Numbered from the stretch's first letter, positions 11,101-22,914 are shown. The stretch: DNA of 64,000 nt from Cadophora sp. MPI-SDFR-AT-0126 (GCA_020747065.1 JAGMVK010000026.1:372001-436000); one strand, 5' to 3'. Notes: a model not told the origin generated them from the sequence alone. Numbers and translations are program-made.

Positions 11101-13130
11101 TTACTTTAGGGTACTAGTTCCCTAGTTAAGTGTCCTGCGATTGCTTCTGTACTAGTAATAGTCTAAAGTAATTCGCTTCTTTTACTAGTTTATAGTAGGA
11201 TTATAGAGTAATAGCTATAGTATACTAAGTATTAGTTTATAAATTCTTAAGTTAGTAATATTAAATTTAATATCTTTAGTATATCCCTGTAATATTTTTA
11301 TAATTAATTAATTAGTTTAAAGAATTACTTATCTATTTAATGATCTAATAGTGTTCCTATCTAGTGCGAATAGATAATATAGGTATTTCTTCCTAATTAG
11401 CCGGAACCCGTAATCTAGGGCTATCTATTAATCTATAAAATTACTTATTACTCTAGAGTTTATTATAGTTCTAAGTGTTTATCTATTAATATAGATAGTT
11501 AAAAAGAGTTACTATCCTTTTCCTATTATATATAGTTCTTTATTATATAAGGTCCTAGGCTCTTTATAAATACTTATTAGTAGCCTATTATTAATAAGAT
11601 TTCCTAGTTTTTTAAAAGTTCGGGTACTATTAGTAATTCCTTAGTAAAGAAAAGTAGCTTATTATTAAAGAATATAAGTACCTTATAACGCAACTAATAG
11701 TCTCTATTAATCTTACTAGAATAGTGAATTATATATACGTAATTCTAATAAAACAATTATACAAGTTCTATATAACAAGGGTAATTAATCTCCATAACAT
11801 CTCTAACTCCTTAAAGCTTATATATCTCCCCTTTATATTTGTTTCATTCTTCCCTATAAATCTTAAGCTTCGCTCTAAGCTTAGGTATATATTCTATATT
11901 CTATATAAATACCTCCTAGTATTATTAGCTTTAGCGGGTCGTGGTATTATTCTTACTATATCCTACCTTATATCTACTAATAATAGTATAGATTTATATT
12001 ATATACTCTATATATATATTTTTCTTAGCCTTCTAGTATTATATAGCTTTGCTTACCTCTTATATAGTAGGGTATCAGTTTATAGCTTCCTTGTAGTCGC
12101 GGTTATAAAGGGCTCGTGCTTCTTAAGCCGCAGCCCAAACTAGTTTCCTCCTACTAGTGATATTATAAATAAGGTATTTTTTTAATAATATTTCTAAGGC
12201 ATTAGATAGAAAGATATTGCCCAAAGACTTGTCCCTACTATTATTTTTACTCTTTCCCTTATTAAGGTTAAGGTTTTATATTGCCTTAGCTAATACTTCT
12301 ACTGCATCTTCTTATACCTAAGTAATATTAAGTATTATTAGTCTATTATAATTCCCTTTGCTTTATATAGTGGTGTTTAATTATTTTCCTAGTGGGTATC
12401 CTTAGGATCGCTTCCCTCTGCTTTTATAGTTCCGCGCTATATAGTTGAGTTTTCCGTAGTTAAAATAGGTTTGATCTTATAGGTATTTATTTCACTACTG
12501 TAGTAATAGTTCCTTCCTATAGATAGCATTGAGTTTTATAGGGTCCTTATAGTCTTATTTATGTAAGTTATAGTTCCCTCTAAACCTGCCTTCTCCTATT
12601 TTTCGGTAATTTGGGTCATACTTCCTTTTCTTTTTTATACTGCACTTATACTAATTATTATCTATCTTACACGCGGCCTCTATAAGTTATTCCAGGTTAT
12701 TAATAGTACTACTATACTAAAGGAGTTCGTCCTTAATAAAGTCCTTAAGCTCTTTTTGATAGGTATAGCTAAGTGCTTTATTACCTTACTTTATGTAAGT
12801 GGAATAGTATTAGAAGTTCTAAGTATACACGGTAATTAATTCCTTTTACTTAAGGGATTTAATAATTCTTTTTACTTCTCTTTTTTTATCTATAACTTTG
12901 AAATTTACTTTAATTTCTATAGTAAATCTCTCCTAAGTACTAAAAATCTTAATAGTAGTATTCTTAGCTTTTCGCTTATTAATAATACTATTCTTATTAC
13001 TCTAAGAGAGGTAGTCCTCTAAGAATCCCTTGATTTAGTTTATAGCTTTTCCTTTAAGAAGCGTTATAGTCTATAGAACCTGCTCTATTTCGAACCGGAA
13101 CTGTTCTCTATTAAACTTAATATAGAGCCT
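8175..13130 (-). pseudogene. Gypsy A2 gag-pol relic
   Basis: Read on the minus strand from high to low coordinates: a gag remnant with a RIPed CCHC zinc knuckle near 12445-12490 (Cys/His changed to Tyr), protease near 11500, RT near 11100-10300 (YLNNILIYS at about 10440-10480), RNase H, integrase near 9390-8640, and a chromodomain near 8320-8175 retaining KWKGY. Multiple TAG/TAA stops break the frame. It is homologous to A1 position by position; for example A1 250-330 matches A2 11735-11660. The hydrophobic open frame at 11724-12143 (+) is only a shadow of this relic. The stretch 7578-8174 between the chromodomain and LTR has no gene I recognise. Confidence 0.82.
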
Positions 13131-13172
13131 AAGTTATAAGAGAAACCCGTGAAAACAGTTCCTTTTACTATT

Positions 13173-13387
13173 TGTTGGTCCACAGGCCCATACAGGACAT
13201 GTCTCAGCTAGAATAGGGGGTAGGACCACTTGCGGAGGCGATTCAGTGGCGTTTCGGAGGCAGTATATAGTCTGGTATCTCCCGCCCCCTCTTAGAAATA
13301 CACAGATTTTCCACACTATTAAGCTTAATATGCATATACATGATATTTACGTTTAATTCTTAGCTTATATTCAGTATTAAACTAACA
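13173..13387 (+). repeat. 5' LTR of Copia B
   Basis: 215 bp, TGTTGGTCCACAGGC...AACTAACA. Partner of 20572-20786; same family as the solo LTR at 53518. Confidence 0.93.
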
Positions 13388-13689
13388 CTGATCAGTAGTT
13401 AACACGTACCACAGAGCAGATAGGTCATAGTAAGAAAAGCGGCGACTTCAACGTTGAGTACTTAGCTGTACTTAACAGGTAACTCTTTAAAACTGAATTA
13501 ATAAGTAGCGATTTAGGAGTAAGGGACAGGTATCACGTTTAGACTATAAATCTTATATACCTATATATATAATAACAGCAGCGATTCCTCTTCGATAATC
13601 GTTAAGTTAATTACTTAACTCTAGCTAAAGAGCTTTTAAGTAAATAACACTATATTCGGAAGACTACCGATTTAGATACGAACTATAGC

Positions 13690-16600
13690 TAAAGAAACAC
13701 TAGCTATTTCGGACCGGGAGGAAAGAGTAGAAGGGGAAGAGGAAGCAGCGGAAGTAGTGTAGATAGAGCTAAAGCTAGTAGAGGAACTACTAGAGGATCT
13801 AACGAAGCTTTCGCAGGAGTTTCAGAAGCTCTTCTGCGATAGTAGTAAGAAGGGCGAGTTCCTTTTCTAAGACTACTAGGAGTACTTCGGAAATTAGTCT
13901 CTATTCCATTTTTCCCGGATAAGGAAATCAGAGCGGATCATACTATAGGACGTATTACGAGCTAATAGTGTTTACGTACAACGGGATAGAGCATTAGTAT
14001 CTATTACGTTAGCTCAGATAGCACGAGCTAAAGATAATATTTAGCTAGAGGATTAGTTAAGGTTATAGATTTAGAACGCTCCCGAGATAGTACTGGACTA
14101 GATTCGGAGCACTCGCTAAGCGATAACCTTAACTACCTAAATACTTTACTAGAGAGTGCCTCTACTATATTAACGTAATAAACTAACAGTAGTGATCGAT
14201 TCTGTTGAGTCGATTACTTCAGAGGAGGAAGAGGGGACGCGCTAACGTGTTTAGTTAAGAAGTAATTTCCTAAGAGCCGAGGTGTCTCAGAGCTTAGACA
14301 ATTTTACTACCCCTGCTTATATAAAACTTACTATTCTAGATGACGATTTGTATAGCGTAATACTACTAGTTCATATAAAGAGGGAGTTCTTATTTACCCT
14401 TAGGAGAGGACCCCTAAATACAGTACTAATATGGAGACCGAACGAGAATCTGTTACTAAATCTAGTACTAGCCCCGGATATGTACCCGCGGGATGGGTCT
14501 TTGCCCTTATTTGCAGGACCTAGACCTAACGGACTATATACGGAGCAGATACGACTGTCCTAGTATATCCAGGATATATTAACGCAGGGCTAATCGAAGT
14601 CCTTAGTAAGCCTTAGTAAGATGTACACAAAAGAGCTTTAGTATAGTAGGTCTAAAGACCACTTGGATAAGAAACTACATATCTTTACCGACTTCTGCTA
14701 GAAAGCCGGCGTTAACTATAATATTTAGCACCGGGTATTTCCGACGATACTCCGGGACAGAGTAAGTTCGTACTATTATTAATACCTATAGAATAAGGGG
14801 TATAAATTTAATAATCTTATTAAAGTAACACGTACTAACTTCAAGACAGAGGAGAGAGCTAACTAATTCCTTAGCTGCTGGTTTAGCCTGACTTTCTTAT
14901 TATTTCAAGCCGAGCCTTACCAGAAAAGCAGGCCAATTTTGGCTTAGTTAGAGAGCTTCGCCAGAGAACTGCAAAGTATCTAACTTAGCCTTAAAGATAA
15001 TAATATACGAAATAACAAGATATTACGCGATAAGCTTATATAGGGAGTATCTGGAAACCTGCTCTTTAAGATAGCGTTATTTCAAGCACTACTTATATTC
15101 CCTATATTAATAGATAGCCTTCGTACAGCTTTAAGCGTGGAAACGACCCATAAGTCAGGATCATAAGTAGGAAAATACACTAGGTTAGGGCCGAATTACT
15201 ATTGTTCCTACGTAGCGGACAGAAGAGCTCTCTATTCAGATCGGAGGATAAAGTTTTCAGCAGGTAATAAACATAGAACTAAATTCCAGCTTAAACTAGG
15301 TTATATAGGGTATATTATCTATAAGAAGATAAATTACTATAGTAGCTGTTATTCTGACGAGGAGTAAAGAGCGTTAAAGGCAAAGTACTTTACTAAGCGT
15401 AAAGTAGAAGGTATGAAGGTAACTAACGATTCTTTTAAGGCCTACTTAGCGTATACTAAGGGAACTAGATTAGATTCGGATCAGAACCGGGGAGGTCCTA
15501 AAATTCAAGAAGATAATCTAGATTCCTAGGATTCCGATACTTTATTATATTCTAATAATTTATTAACTGGTTCCGATAGCGGGAATAAAGACAGAAAGGC
15601 TTTCTTCACGACCGTGTTTATAGTAAGTAAGGCAGAGTATAATATATAAGACATAATAAAAAGGCTTAATAAATAGAAGGTATTATATATACTAGAGAGT
15701 AGAATTTAAAAACTACCCTAAGAAGAGAGGTACACGACGTAATAGATAGATCGATTCTTTCAAGGTCTTCTTATTAATATAGGAGCGTCTAGTAAGAACG
15801 TGGGAGGTATTAATTAATTACGTGCGTTACAGTAAGTTCGGAATATTAAGTATAATACCAGTCAATTAAGCAGGAGTCGGATCCAATTCAGAGCCAGTTC
15901 TTATACCTCCCTAGGGGTTACTACGGTAGATACCCTAGTTAGGGTTTTAGACTTCCATATTATGGATACAGACGTGCTATTCTTAGTGTATTTATAATAG
16001 CTAGATAAGATAAGTGCGTACTATAATAACCTGCAGAATATATTAGTTCAGGGAGATAAGAGGTACTTAATTATGCGAAAGAAGGAGCACCTATGGCTTC
16101 TTTTGGACCAGTATTATTAACTAATCGAACCTTCAGTTAATATAATCAGCTAGTGCTATTTAACAGAGGCAGAGATTCGTCAGCTTCATAGACGATTCGG
16201 CTACCTATTAGTACAATATCTGCAGTATTTACTAGACTAAGCTAGCCATGAGTCTAATTCCAATATTATATTACAGGTTAAAGAGATGTATAAGCACTGC
16301 CAGAAATATATAGATACTCTATATAGATTCAGATTTAAACTATAAGATAATATAGACTTTAACTATATAGTTTACGTTAATATTACATAGTTTAGAGAAC
16401 GATATGTACTTTATATAGTGGACGAGGCTATAGGATTCAGAGCTATAAAGCTGCTCCGAAAGCGCCCTAGTTTAGCTACAGCTCGGGCTACTTTTAACGC
16501 ATTTAAGTCAGTATAGATAGATATATACATTAGACCTCCTGACTTCGTTGTCTACAACTATAGAACTAACTTCAACTCTGCGGAGTTTCGGAGTGCACTT

Positions 16601-18950
16601 AGGGCTATAGGGAGCACGCCTAAACTTATCCTAGTAGAGGCACACCACTCAATTAGTAAGGTAGAACGATATTATCACCTACTCCGACGTACCTACGAAA
16701 TCGTCACGGAAGAGTACCTTGATATAAGTGATGAGGATCGCCTATAGATAGCTGTTAAAGCTATTAATAATATAGCTGGACTAAATAGCTTAATCCCTAC
16801 GCTTCTTATTTTCGGTGCCTACCTAAAAATAACGGAAATAGATCCTCTAAACCTATCTATTTAATAACGTGCAGAGACTATTAAGAGGGCCATAATAGAG
16901 GTGCGCTAAATACATGCGAAACAGTAAGTCAATAATACGCTAGTAACTTGTAATAGCCCTAGTATAACGTATATTCATAATCTCAAGCTTTAAGATTAAG
17001 TATTAATCTGGTGTAAAAAGAAGGGATAGAAGGGACTATATACTTTCTTAGGAATAAAGGGCGAAGCATATAAAATAGATATAGATAACGGCAGAACACG
17101 CATATTTCGTTTAATATTAGTACATCCATTTAAGATAGATATATCTAGCGTCGAATAAAAGAAAGAAAAATTGCCAGATATGACTCGTAAGCCTAGCTCA
17201 CTAGTCCGAAAAGCCCCTGAAACTGCACTAAAAGCCCCCTAAATCGCTATTAAAGTCCCATTTATAAAGCTAATCCCAGGACTACTAATAATTAATAATA
17301 ATTACGATACTAAAGTGTTTCTAACTAAGAAGGAGATAAGAGATTAAGAGCTGTTAATCAAGCTACGCGCAGAGGGCAAGATCACTACACCTAGCCTACT
17401 ATTTTAGTAATCCCGACGAACTGAGTACGAAGCTCTTATTAAGAGAGGTGTTTTTATGCCGATTTCTAAAGGCGACCCTAGAGTAAGAAGCTACCGTATC
17501 TTCAAATCAAGGATAGTAGATAAAGTAAAGGGTAAGGAGTCTATAACACTATACGAGAAATCAAGGCTTATTATCTAATACTTTAATAATAAAGGTAAGA
17601 AGGAGATATTAACTTAGTCTCCTACTATCCAACGGGTAAGCTAGAGATTACTTATCTCCCTAGCCGTAACTATAAGGCACTTAAACTAAGTCCGAAAGGG
17701 GTCCGGTATACGTCTAGTAATCCGAGATATTACCTAGGCTTATATCCAGTTAATAATAAAACTCCTTCGGAATATCTTTATATAGCTGCTAGAAGAGATC
17801 GCAGATAAATTCCCCCCTGGCACGATATTCATAGTAATACTCCCTCTCTATAGTATATTAGAATCCGGAAATCACTAGTTTAATACTTACTATAAGTACT
17901 ATATAGAAAGGCTCTAGATGGAAATATTAACGTATAACTCTTACTTACTAATTAGTACTAAAGAAAGCCATGAGTTTAGAGTCGTTGGAATATAAATAGA
18001 TAATACTCTTATCCTCGGGGATAATGACTTCTTAGTAAGAGAGCAGGACAGGATTACGGAAGCTAATTTCCTAATGAAGCTGATTCAGGTCCTACTCCCT
18101 TCCGAATCTATTACGTTTAACAGATATACTATTACTTTAGACGGAGATAATATTTATATATCGCAGAAAGGGTAAGGAGTAAAGCTAGAATTAGTTAATG
18201 TGAAAGCACTAGATTATAAGAAGGCCTACGTAGAGTAACGCGCTCACGGAGCTTATATTACAACGATTTACTAACTGGAAGCTAACTTTGATCTATCAGT
18301 AGTAGCGTAATATTAGGATCTAACGATTAACGACACTAAAGCTTTGAATTAACGCCTTTAATAGCAGATGAATAATATAGAGAGAGGTTTATAGTATATA
18401 CTAGTTAATCTACGCCATACTAAACTTTATATCTTCATCGATAGATCATTTACTAATAACAAGGATCTAAGTTCTTAGATCGGGTTTCTAGTAGTAATCA
18501 GAACAGAAACAGAGGGGGATACGGAATTTATCCTCTCCGGTAATATTATTCATATAAGCTCCATAAAGTGCAAGAGAGTAACGCGTGCTATACTCGCTTC
18601 GGAGCTATATACTATAGTAGCAGGAATCGATATATTAATTACCTTAGGAACTACTATCAATATAGTGACAGATAAGCTTAGATTACCACAGCTTCTTACC
18701 GTAGTATATACAGATTCCCTATCTCTCTACAAGTATATTATCAAGCTTAGTACCACGAAGGAGAAACGTTTAATAATTAATATAATAGCAATTCGTTAAT
18801 TATATAAGCGTAGGGAGTTAACAGAGATTCGATGGATCAATAGCACTCGCAATCCTGCTAATGCTATAACAAAAACAACGCCAAATAGAGCTCTTCAAGA
18901 GCTAATTAATACTAATACCTTAACTATGAAGATAGAGGGTTAAGTTCAGA
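13690..18950 (+). pseudogene. Copia B gag-pol relic
   Basis: RIP-broken + strand polyprotein in Copia order. Gag lies about 13700-15600. The GAG-pre-integrase string LHRRFG is near 16180. The integrase core, about 16380-16900, keeps VVYNYRTNFNS (RIPed catalytic Asp) and VEAHHSISKVERYYH. RT lies about 17600-18300 with a DNTLILGD-like string, and RNase H about 18425-18950 with FIDRSFTNNKDLSSQIGF. Integrase upstream of RT defines Copia rather than Gypsy. Frequent TAG/TAA codons replace Trp/Gln. A 93-codon open stretch at 14282-14563 is a surviving piece of the gag region, not a separate gene. Confidence 0.85.
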
Positions 18951-19321
18951 GGCTACTTAATATCGATTTAGAAGCTAGTTTAACTCATGATCTGAGCTCA
19001 CGAATTAATAGTACTAATTCAGTGGAGTAATAGAGAGGTTTCGGACGAGGGGTGATTTTTCCTTTATTATAATTTCCTTACAACTCTTATTAATCACTTA
19101 TAATTATTTTCAGTTATATTTAAGATGCAGAAGGGAGAACGAGTTTAATTTGCAAGTAATTACCCTCTGATTCAAAGCACTAATAAGTGGCCTTATAACG
19201 ACACTCTAACAGGGACTAAGTGCCGGTTTCACTACAGGGGGTTACTCCTGTACACCGGTATAAAGAAAGTGCCGCTACGAAGAACTAACTACGAAGCCTT
19301 TCCGAAATAGGGCCTATTCCC

Positions 19322-20045
19322 CTACTTATAAGCAGCACCCAGATCAACTAGCGTATTACTAGATTCCTCCTCCCCCGCGTTACCTAGGCGACTTCCACCT
19401 TGATTTTTCTTTGCCTGAGGGCCTGAACCTTCTCTATCTCTATCTCTATTATCCCCCGCAGGGGTCTTACGCTTAATACTACTACGATAAGACATAACAG
19501 AAGCTATAGCCTCCTTAACCCGCTTCTCTATACAGGAGAGGATCTGCCCGTAGTCCTATAGAAGTTTTAGCTAGATAGGAACTGGAGTATATTCAGTGAA
19601 GATTTAGAGTAAAAGAAAAGGGGATTACCTACGAATTAACTTTAAGCGAGATCCGCTATCCTAGCACAGAGAGCACGAGTCTCCTCTAATAACGCTAAAC
19701 TTATCTTATCCCGAGTCTTTAGCAGCTCGGCAGCTGTAACCCGGAGTTCTGCATTAATAGCTGCAGCGGCAGCAGAGACGGCAGCAGTATCCTTACTAGC
19801 GAGGGTATAAGTGAGTTCTTAGTACTTAGTATCTAAGAACTAGGGGATCTATAAACAGGTTAGTTACAGATCACATTCAGGGTAGTTCAGAATTTAGGAT
19901 TAGAAAAAGGAAGGGGGGTACCTATAGGATTACATAGGGATTTCTTTTTAGTATAGTACGAGTATTTCTTACTCTCTCGCTTATTAAAGGAGCAGACGTA
20001 GTTCGATTTCTTCGCTAGGAGTCGGACGTAACAAATGCAGTAGTT
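19322..20045 (-). pseudogene. Antisense spliced gene relic inside Copia B
   Basis: Three minus-strand exons are consistent in phase: 19922-20045, 19629-19832 and 19322-19581, with introns 19833-19921 (89 bp, GT-AG) and 19582-19628 (47 bp, donor GTAATC). Exon 1 encodes a basic segment with a Cys/Tyr pattern ending KKYSYYTKKKSLCNP, where several Tyr codons (TAC/TAT) are one RIP transition from Cys. Exon 2 encodes an Ala/Leu/Glu-rich, coiled-coil-like segment. Exon 3 encodes a basic segment rich in Arg/Asp and Gly/Glu. In-frame stops are TAA or TAG only, as expected from CAA, CAG or TGG. The 5' end and true stop are uncertain. It sits between RNase H and the 3' LTR, on the strand opposite to gag-pol. 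No family is recognised. Confidence 0.5.
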
Positions 20046-20571
20046 TCAGTGGGCAGTAGCGAGAGCTCCGAATAGTGTTAGTGCAAGTATTGTTTATGTT
20101 AGTATCCGTTTTACTACTGAACTACCTACGATTCTTTTGAATTTCTATACTTACTTTTACTTATTTAATTTAGTATAAACTATAGTAAAATATTAGCGAA
20201 TATCTCTCGAGATCGAAGGTTTATACACTTATAAGTAGTTCTTTAATATTTACTTAAGGAAGAAGAGCTTCAGAATAGAGAGAGATCTCGGTTTTATATA
20301 GCTAGCGATAGCCTCGCTTAGCATTTATTTACTTACTATTATCTTCTAACGGGCTGCATTAACTACTTCTGACGTACAGCTTTCAGGCCATAACCGGAGG
20401 TCTTTCGGACTATAGTACTTCCGTGGCTCTATACTTAGTACACCTATTTTACCTCCTTTGCTTATATAGTTACTCTTTACAACTGTTTTTCTCTTATAAT
20501 TAGAATAGAGAGATTCGCTTCTATAATAGAGATTCGCTTAGAAACTGTCTTTCTAAAAGAAGATTTACCGG

Positions 20572-20786
20572 TATTAGTTCATAAGCTTATACAGGACATG
20601 TCTCAGCTAGAATAGAGGGTAGGACCACTTACGGAGGCGATTCGGTGGCGTTTCAGAGGCAGTATATAGTCTGGTATCTCCCGCCCCCTCTTAGAAATAC
20701 ACAGATTTTCCACACTATTAAGCTTGATATGCATATACATGATATTTACGTTTAATTCTTAGCTTATATTCGGTATTGAACCGACA
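20572..20786 (+). repeat. 3' LTR of Copia B
   Basis: 215 bp, colinear with 13173-13387 and differing by transitions in the segments compared. Its first 20 bases are strongly RIPed (TATTAGTTCATAAGC versus TGTTGGTCCACAGGC). Confidence 0.92.
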
Positions 20787-20974
20787 CTATTAAAGGACTC
20801 GATACTCTTATATTTGAGATTCTTATTGATTTCTTTTATAAGGACTAGTAATTTAGCTGAAGTAGCGATTAATAATACGGGTATTACTGTAGCAGTGCCC
20901 TAAGTACTTCTAGAGATAGAAGATATGCCTTGATCTAATGTGTGCGCTAGTACTTATTAGTATAGTGCTTAAAG

Positions 20975-21466
20975 TGTAACATGCGGTCGAGCTGGTGTTG
21001 CTCGAGAGTGCGAAGATTAGTGGATTAGTAGGTAGAGATACTATTACTTAGTTAAGACTAATAACTATTATAAGTTATTAAGTATATATAATAATACTGT
21101 ATTTAAGTTAAGTATAAGGCTTCTATTTATAGTAAGAAATACTATTTACTTATATAGAACTCTTACTATATAGGGATCCCTTAAATTCCCTTAAAGTTCT
21201 GGATCCTTAGATCTTTAGATCCCTTTTGTAAGTAAAGGATCTAAGGATCTAAGGATCTATTATATAATTCTAACTATAGGAATCTATAGCCTAATCGCTG
21301 TATCTTAAAATACTATTATAAACTATAATTAGGCGACTTATGTTTCTCGGAGTCTTCTAGGCTTCGGGGAGCCGCGCTCCTAGGAGCCGCCTAGTTCCCC
21401 GAAGTGCGCCCGCTTACAGGATCTCTCCTCCCAGGGCCCCGCGGCCTCTTGGGAGTGTTCGTAACA
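20975..21466 (-). repeat. 5' LTR of Gypsy A2
   Basis: 492 bp, the upstream LTR of the minus-strand element, less RIPed than its partner at 7086-7577. It is followed by the second GTAGA of the target duplication. The 188 bp between B and this LTR (20787-20974) are A2 leader sequence. Confidence 0.92.
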
Positions 21467-21471
21467 GTAGA

Positions 21472-21990
21472 ATCGATTTAAAAAGAGACCTTTTTATAGA
21501 GGTATCGATAATCTACGATATACTTACAAGGTTCTTAAGCTTTACTTAATTTCCTTTTAAGAAGAGCTTATAGTTTAACACTACGATCCTAATACTTTTA
21601 AGAGCGATTAACTTTTGTATATGTTTTAATAAGATAGTGCTCCTTCGCACTTGAGTAAATAAATAATCCGAAGACTTAAGAAGGCAGGTATTCCTTTACT
21701 TGAGCATATAGATAATTTCCCTAATATAAACGCAATTAAGAGAGTTTGGATACTAATTCGTATTACAATAACAAGAAATTAGAATACCCCTTATATAATA
21801 AAGTGAATCCAAAAAGCGTAAAGAGCTAAGTAGAATAAGTTCCTTTAAGAGAGAATTCGAGCTTTAGTTACTAAGTAAGCGGTAATAAATACCCTCATTT
21901 TAGAATACAAAGGAGGAAACGAATTTCATAATTAGTACTTTTAACTCAATACAAATTCTATAGCGAAGTCAGTATTTCCAATGTCTTGAA
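21472..21990 (+). pseudogene. Tc1/mariner transposase relic, C-terminal part
   Basis: Continuation of the relic at 6770-7085 after removal of A2. The frame reads RGIDNLRYTYKVLK, then DSAPSHLSK (second catalytic Asp of the DDE_3 core), GIPLLEH, NINAIKRVW (third acidic position, RIPed from a Pro-Asp-Leu-Asn-x-Ile-Glu type motif), and ends near NTLILEYKGGNEFHN, a typical end of fungal Tc1-like transposases. About a dozen TAA/TAG/TGA stops interrupt it. It is the oldest layer of this nest. Confidence 0.75.
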
Positions 21991-22214
21991 TTTTAGTATT
22001 CCTCAGCTCGCGTGATGAGCCAATCAGCAAAATGGACGGATTTCAAATCGGCTCGCCTTCGTACCTGTATTTTGTCTCGCGACAGGGGGTGTCTCGCTAC
22101 GCAGGGACGGACGTTAGATATTAGATATTTCAAAAAGCATTTTCATTTTGTTCTAATGACTTTGACGGATTTCATCTTCCTACAATATTCGTTTACATTC
22201 TACGAACAATCACC

Positions 22215-22877
22215 TTACCACTCACTAATCACGCCACCGGACGTTTGAATCCAACCGAGTCCATAGTCGAGATACTGTCTCCTCGCATCCATCTCGACCT
22301 GACGTGCCAGATCGTATTGCTCGAGGATCTGATCTAGACATATGTCACGGCGGAGTGACCTGTCGGCCCCAGCCACACTTAGCGAGAATGGGACGGTGTT
22401 CTGTCCATTTGGGATGAATACCGGAGCTGTTGCTGAAAGACCCTTAGATATGACAGATGGAGCTGCAAGGCTTGAAATTTGTCCATCTGGGATGAAGATC
22501 GGGGCCCTTGCTGAGAGATTTTTGTGGATAACAGATGGAGCTGTCGGGATTGAATCTTGTCTGGCTGGCACGAAAATTGGGGCAGTTGGTGAGAGATCTT
22601 TGGAAACAAGTGGTGAGTCCGCAGCGACAGTATCGGCAGTCTGCATTTCCTGAACCACGTCTGAGGACTGCAAAGTTGCATTTGCAGACGTAGAGCATAG
22701 GACTCGCGAGTCTCGACCCTCTTGCCTTGCCTCACACTCTTGGTTTTCAGACTTGTCGAATAAATATGGAGTAAGGCTGGACTTGAAGTTGATGATCGGG
22801 GCAGGGGTTGGTCTCACTTCTGCGCCGGAGGGAACATATGTCGACACGCTCAAATCGACTGAGATGGTAGTAGACAT
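22215..22877 (-). CDS. Protein with three tandem PAM2-like motifs
   Basis: 220-aa protein with no recognised domain family. Its middle is three head-to-tail 26-residue repeats (residues 93-118, 119-144, 145-170). Each carries L-S-x-x-A-P-[IV]-F-[IV]-P at residues 95-104, 121-130 and 147-156. This fits the PAM2 consensus (L-N-x-x-A-x-x-F-x-P) that docks on the MLLE domain of poly(A)-binding protein, with Ser in place of Asn. A second Pro/Ala block links the repeats. The N-terminus is Ser/Thr/Pro-rich. The C-terminus (about 172-205) is a charged, probably helical segment. The ATG at 22877 is preferred over 22892 because a TATA box lies at 22915-22921. A role in mRNA metabolism is inference from the motif only. 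No intron is needed. Confidence 0.6.
   Translation of the reverse strand: MSTTISVDLSVSTYVPSGAEVRPTPAPIINFKSSLTPYLFDKSENQECEARQEGRDSRVLCSTSANATLQSSDVVQEMQTADTVAADSPLVSKDLSPTAPIFVPARQDSIPTAPSVIHKNLSARAPIFIPDGQISSLAAPSVISKGLSATAPVFIPNGQNTVPFSLSVAGADRSLRRDICLDQILEQYDLARQVEMDARRQYLDYGLGWIQTSGGVISEW
22368..22601 (-). repeat. 3 x 78-bp in-frame coding tandem repeat
   Basis: Three 78-bp units encode the PAM2-like repeats of the 22215-22877 gene. The units differ at many positions, yet the Leu, Ala, Phe and Pro of the motif are kept in all three, which suggests selection on the motif rather than recent duplication. Confidence 0.75.
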
Positions 22878-22914
22878 CTTGAAAAATGTCAACGACTTTG
22901 TGGTTTATGGGGCG

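Larger units (their letters stand above)
13173..20786 (+). mobile_element. Copia element B, full-length, RIPed
   Basis: A Ty1/Copia element of 7614 bp, with 215-bp LTRs at both ends and target duplication CTATT (13168-13172 and 20787-20791). It is inserted in the 5' untranslated region of Gypsy A2. The LTRs differ by transitions in the segments compared. It holds a degraded gag-pol on the + strand (about 13690-18950) and a decayed antisense spliced coding region (19322-20045). A solo LTR of the same family occurs at 53518-53731. Confidence 0.93.
7086..21466 (-). mobile_element. Gypsy chromovirus copy A2, full-length but RIPed, with nested Copia B
   Basis: Two 492-bp LTRs (7086-7577 and 20975-21466) flank a minus-strand Gypsy body, and a 5-bp target duplication GTAGA (7081-7085 and 21467-21471) brackets the whole. 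Removing nested Copia B leaves an element of about 6.8 kb. A polypurine tract (minus-strand AAGGGGGATAG, 7578-7588) abuts the 3' LTR at 7577. The two LTRs differ by transitions in every segment compared, the signature of RIP. Orientation is opposite to A1. Confidence 0.92.

Noticed and set aside
11724..12143. 139-codon hydrophobic + strand ORF
   Set aside because: It lies antisense to the Gypsy A2 gag-protease relic in TA-rich DNA; the hydrophobicity follows from TTA/ATA codons.
22342..22735. Open frames overlapping the PAM2-like gene on both strands
   Set aside because: They are shadows produced by the 78-bp tandem repeat lacking stops in several frames.
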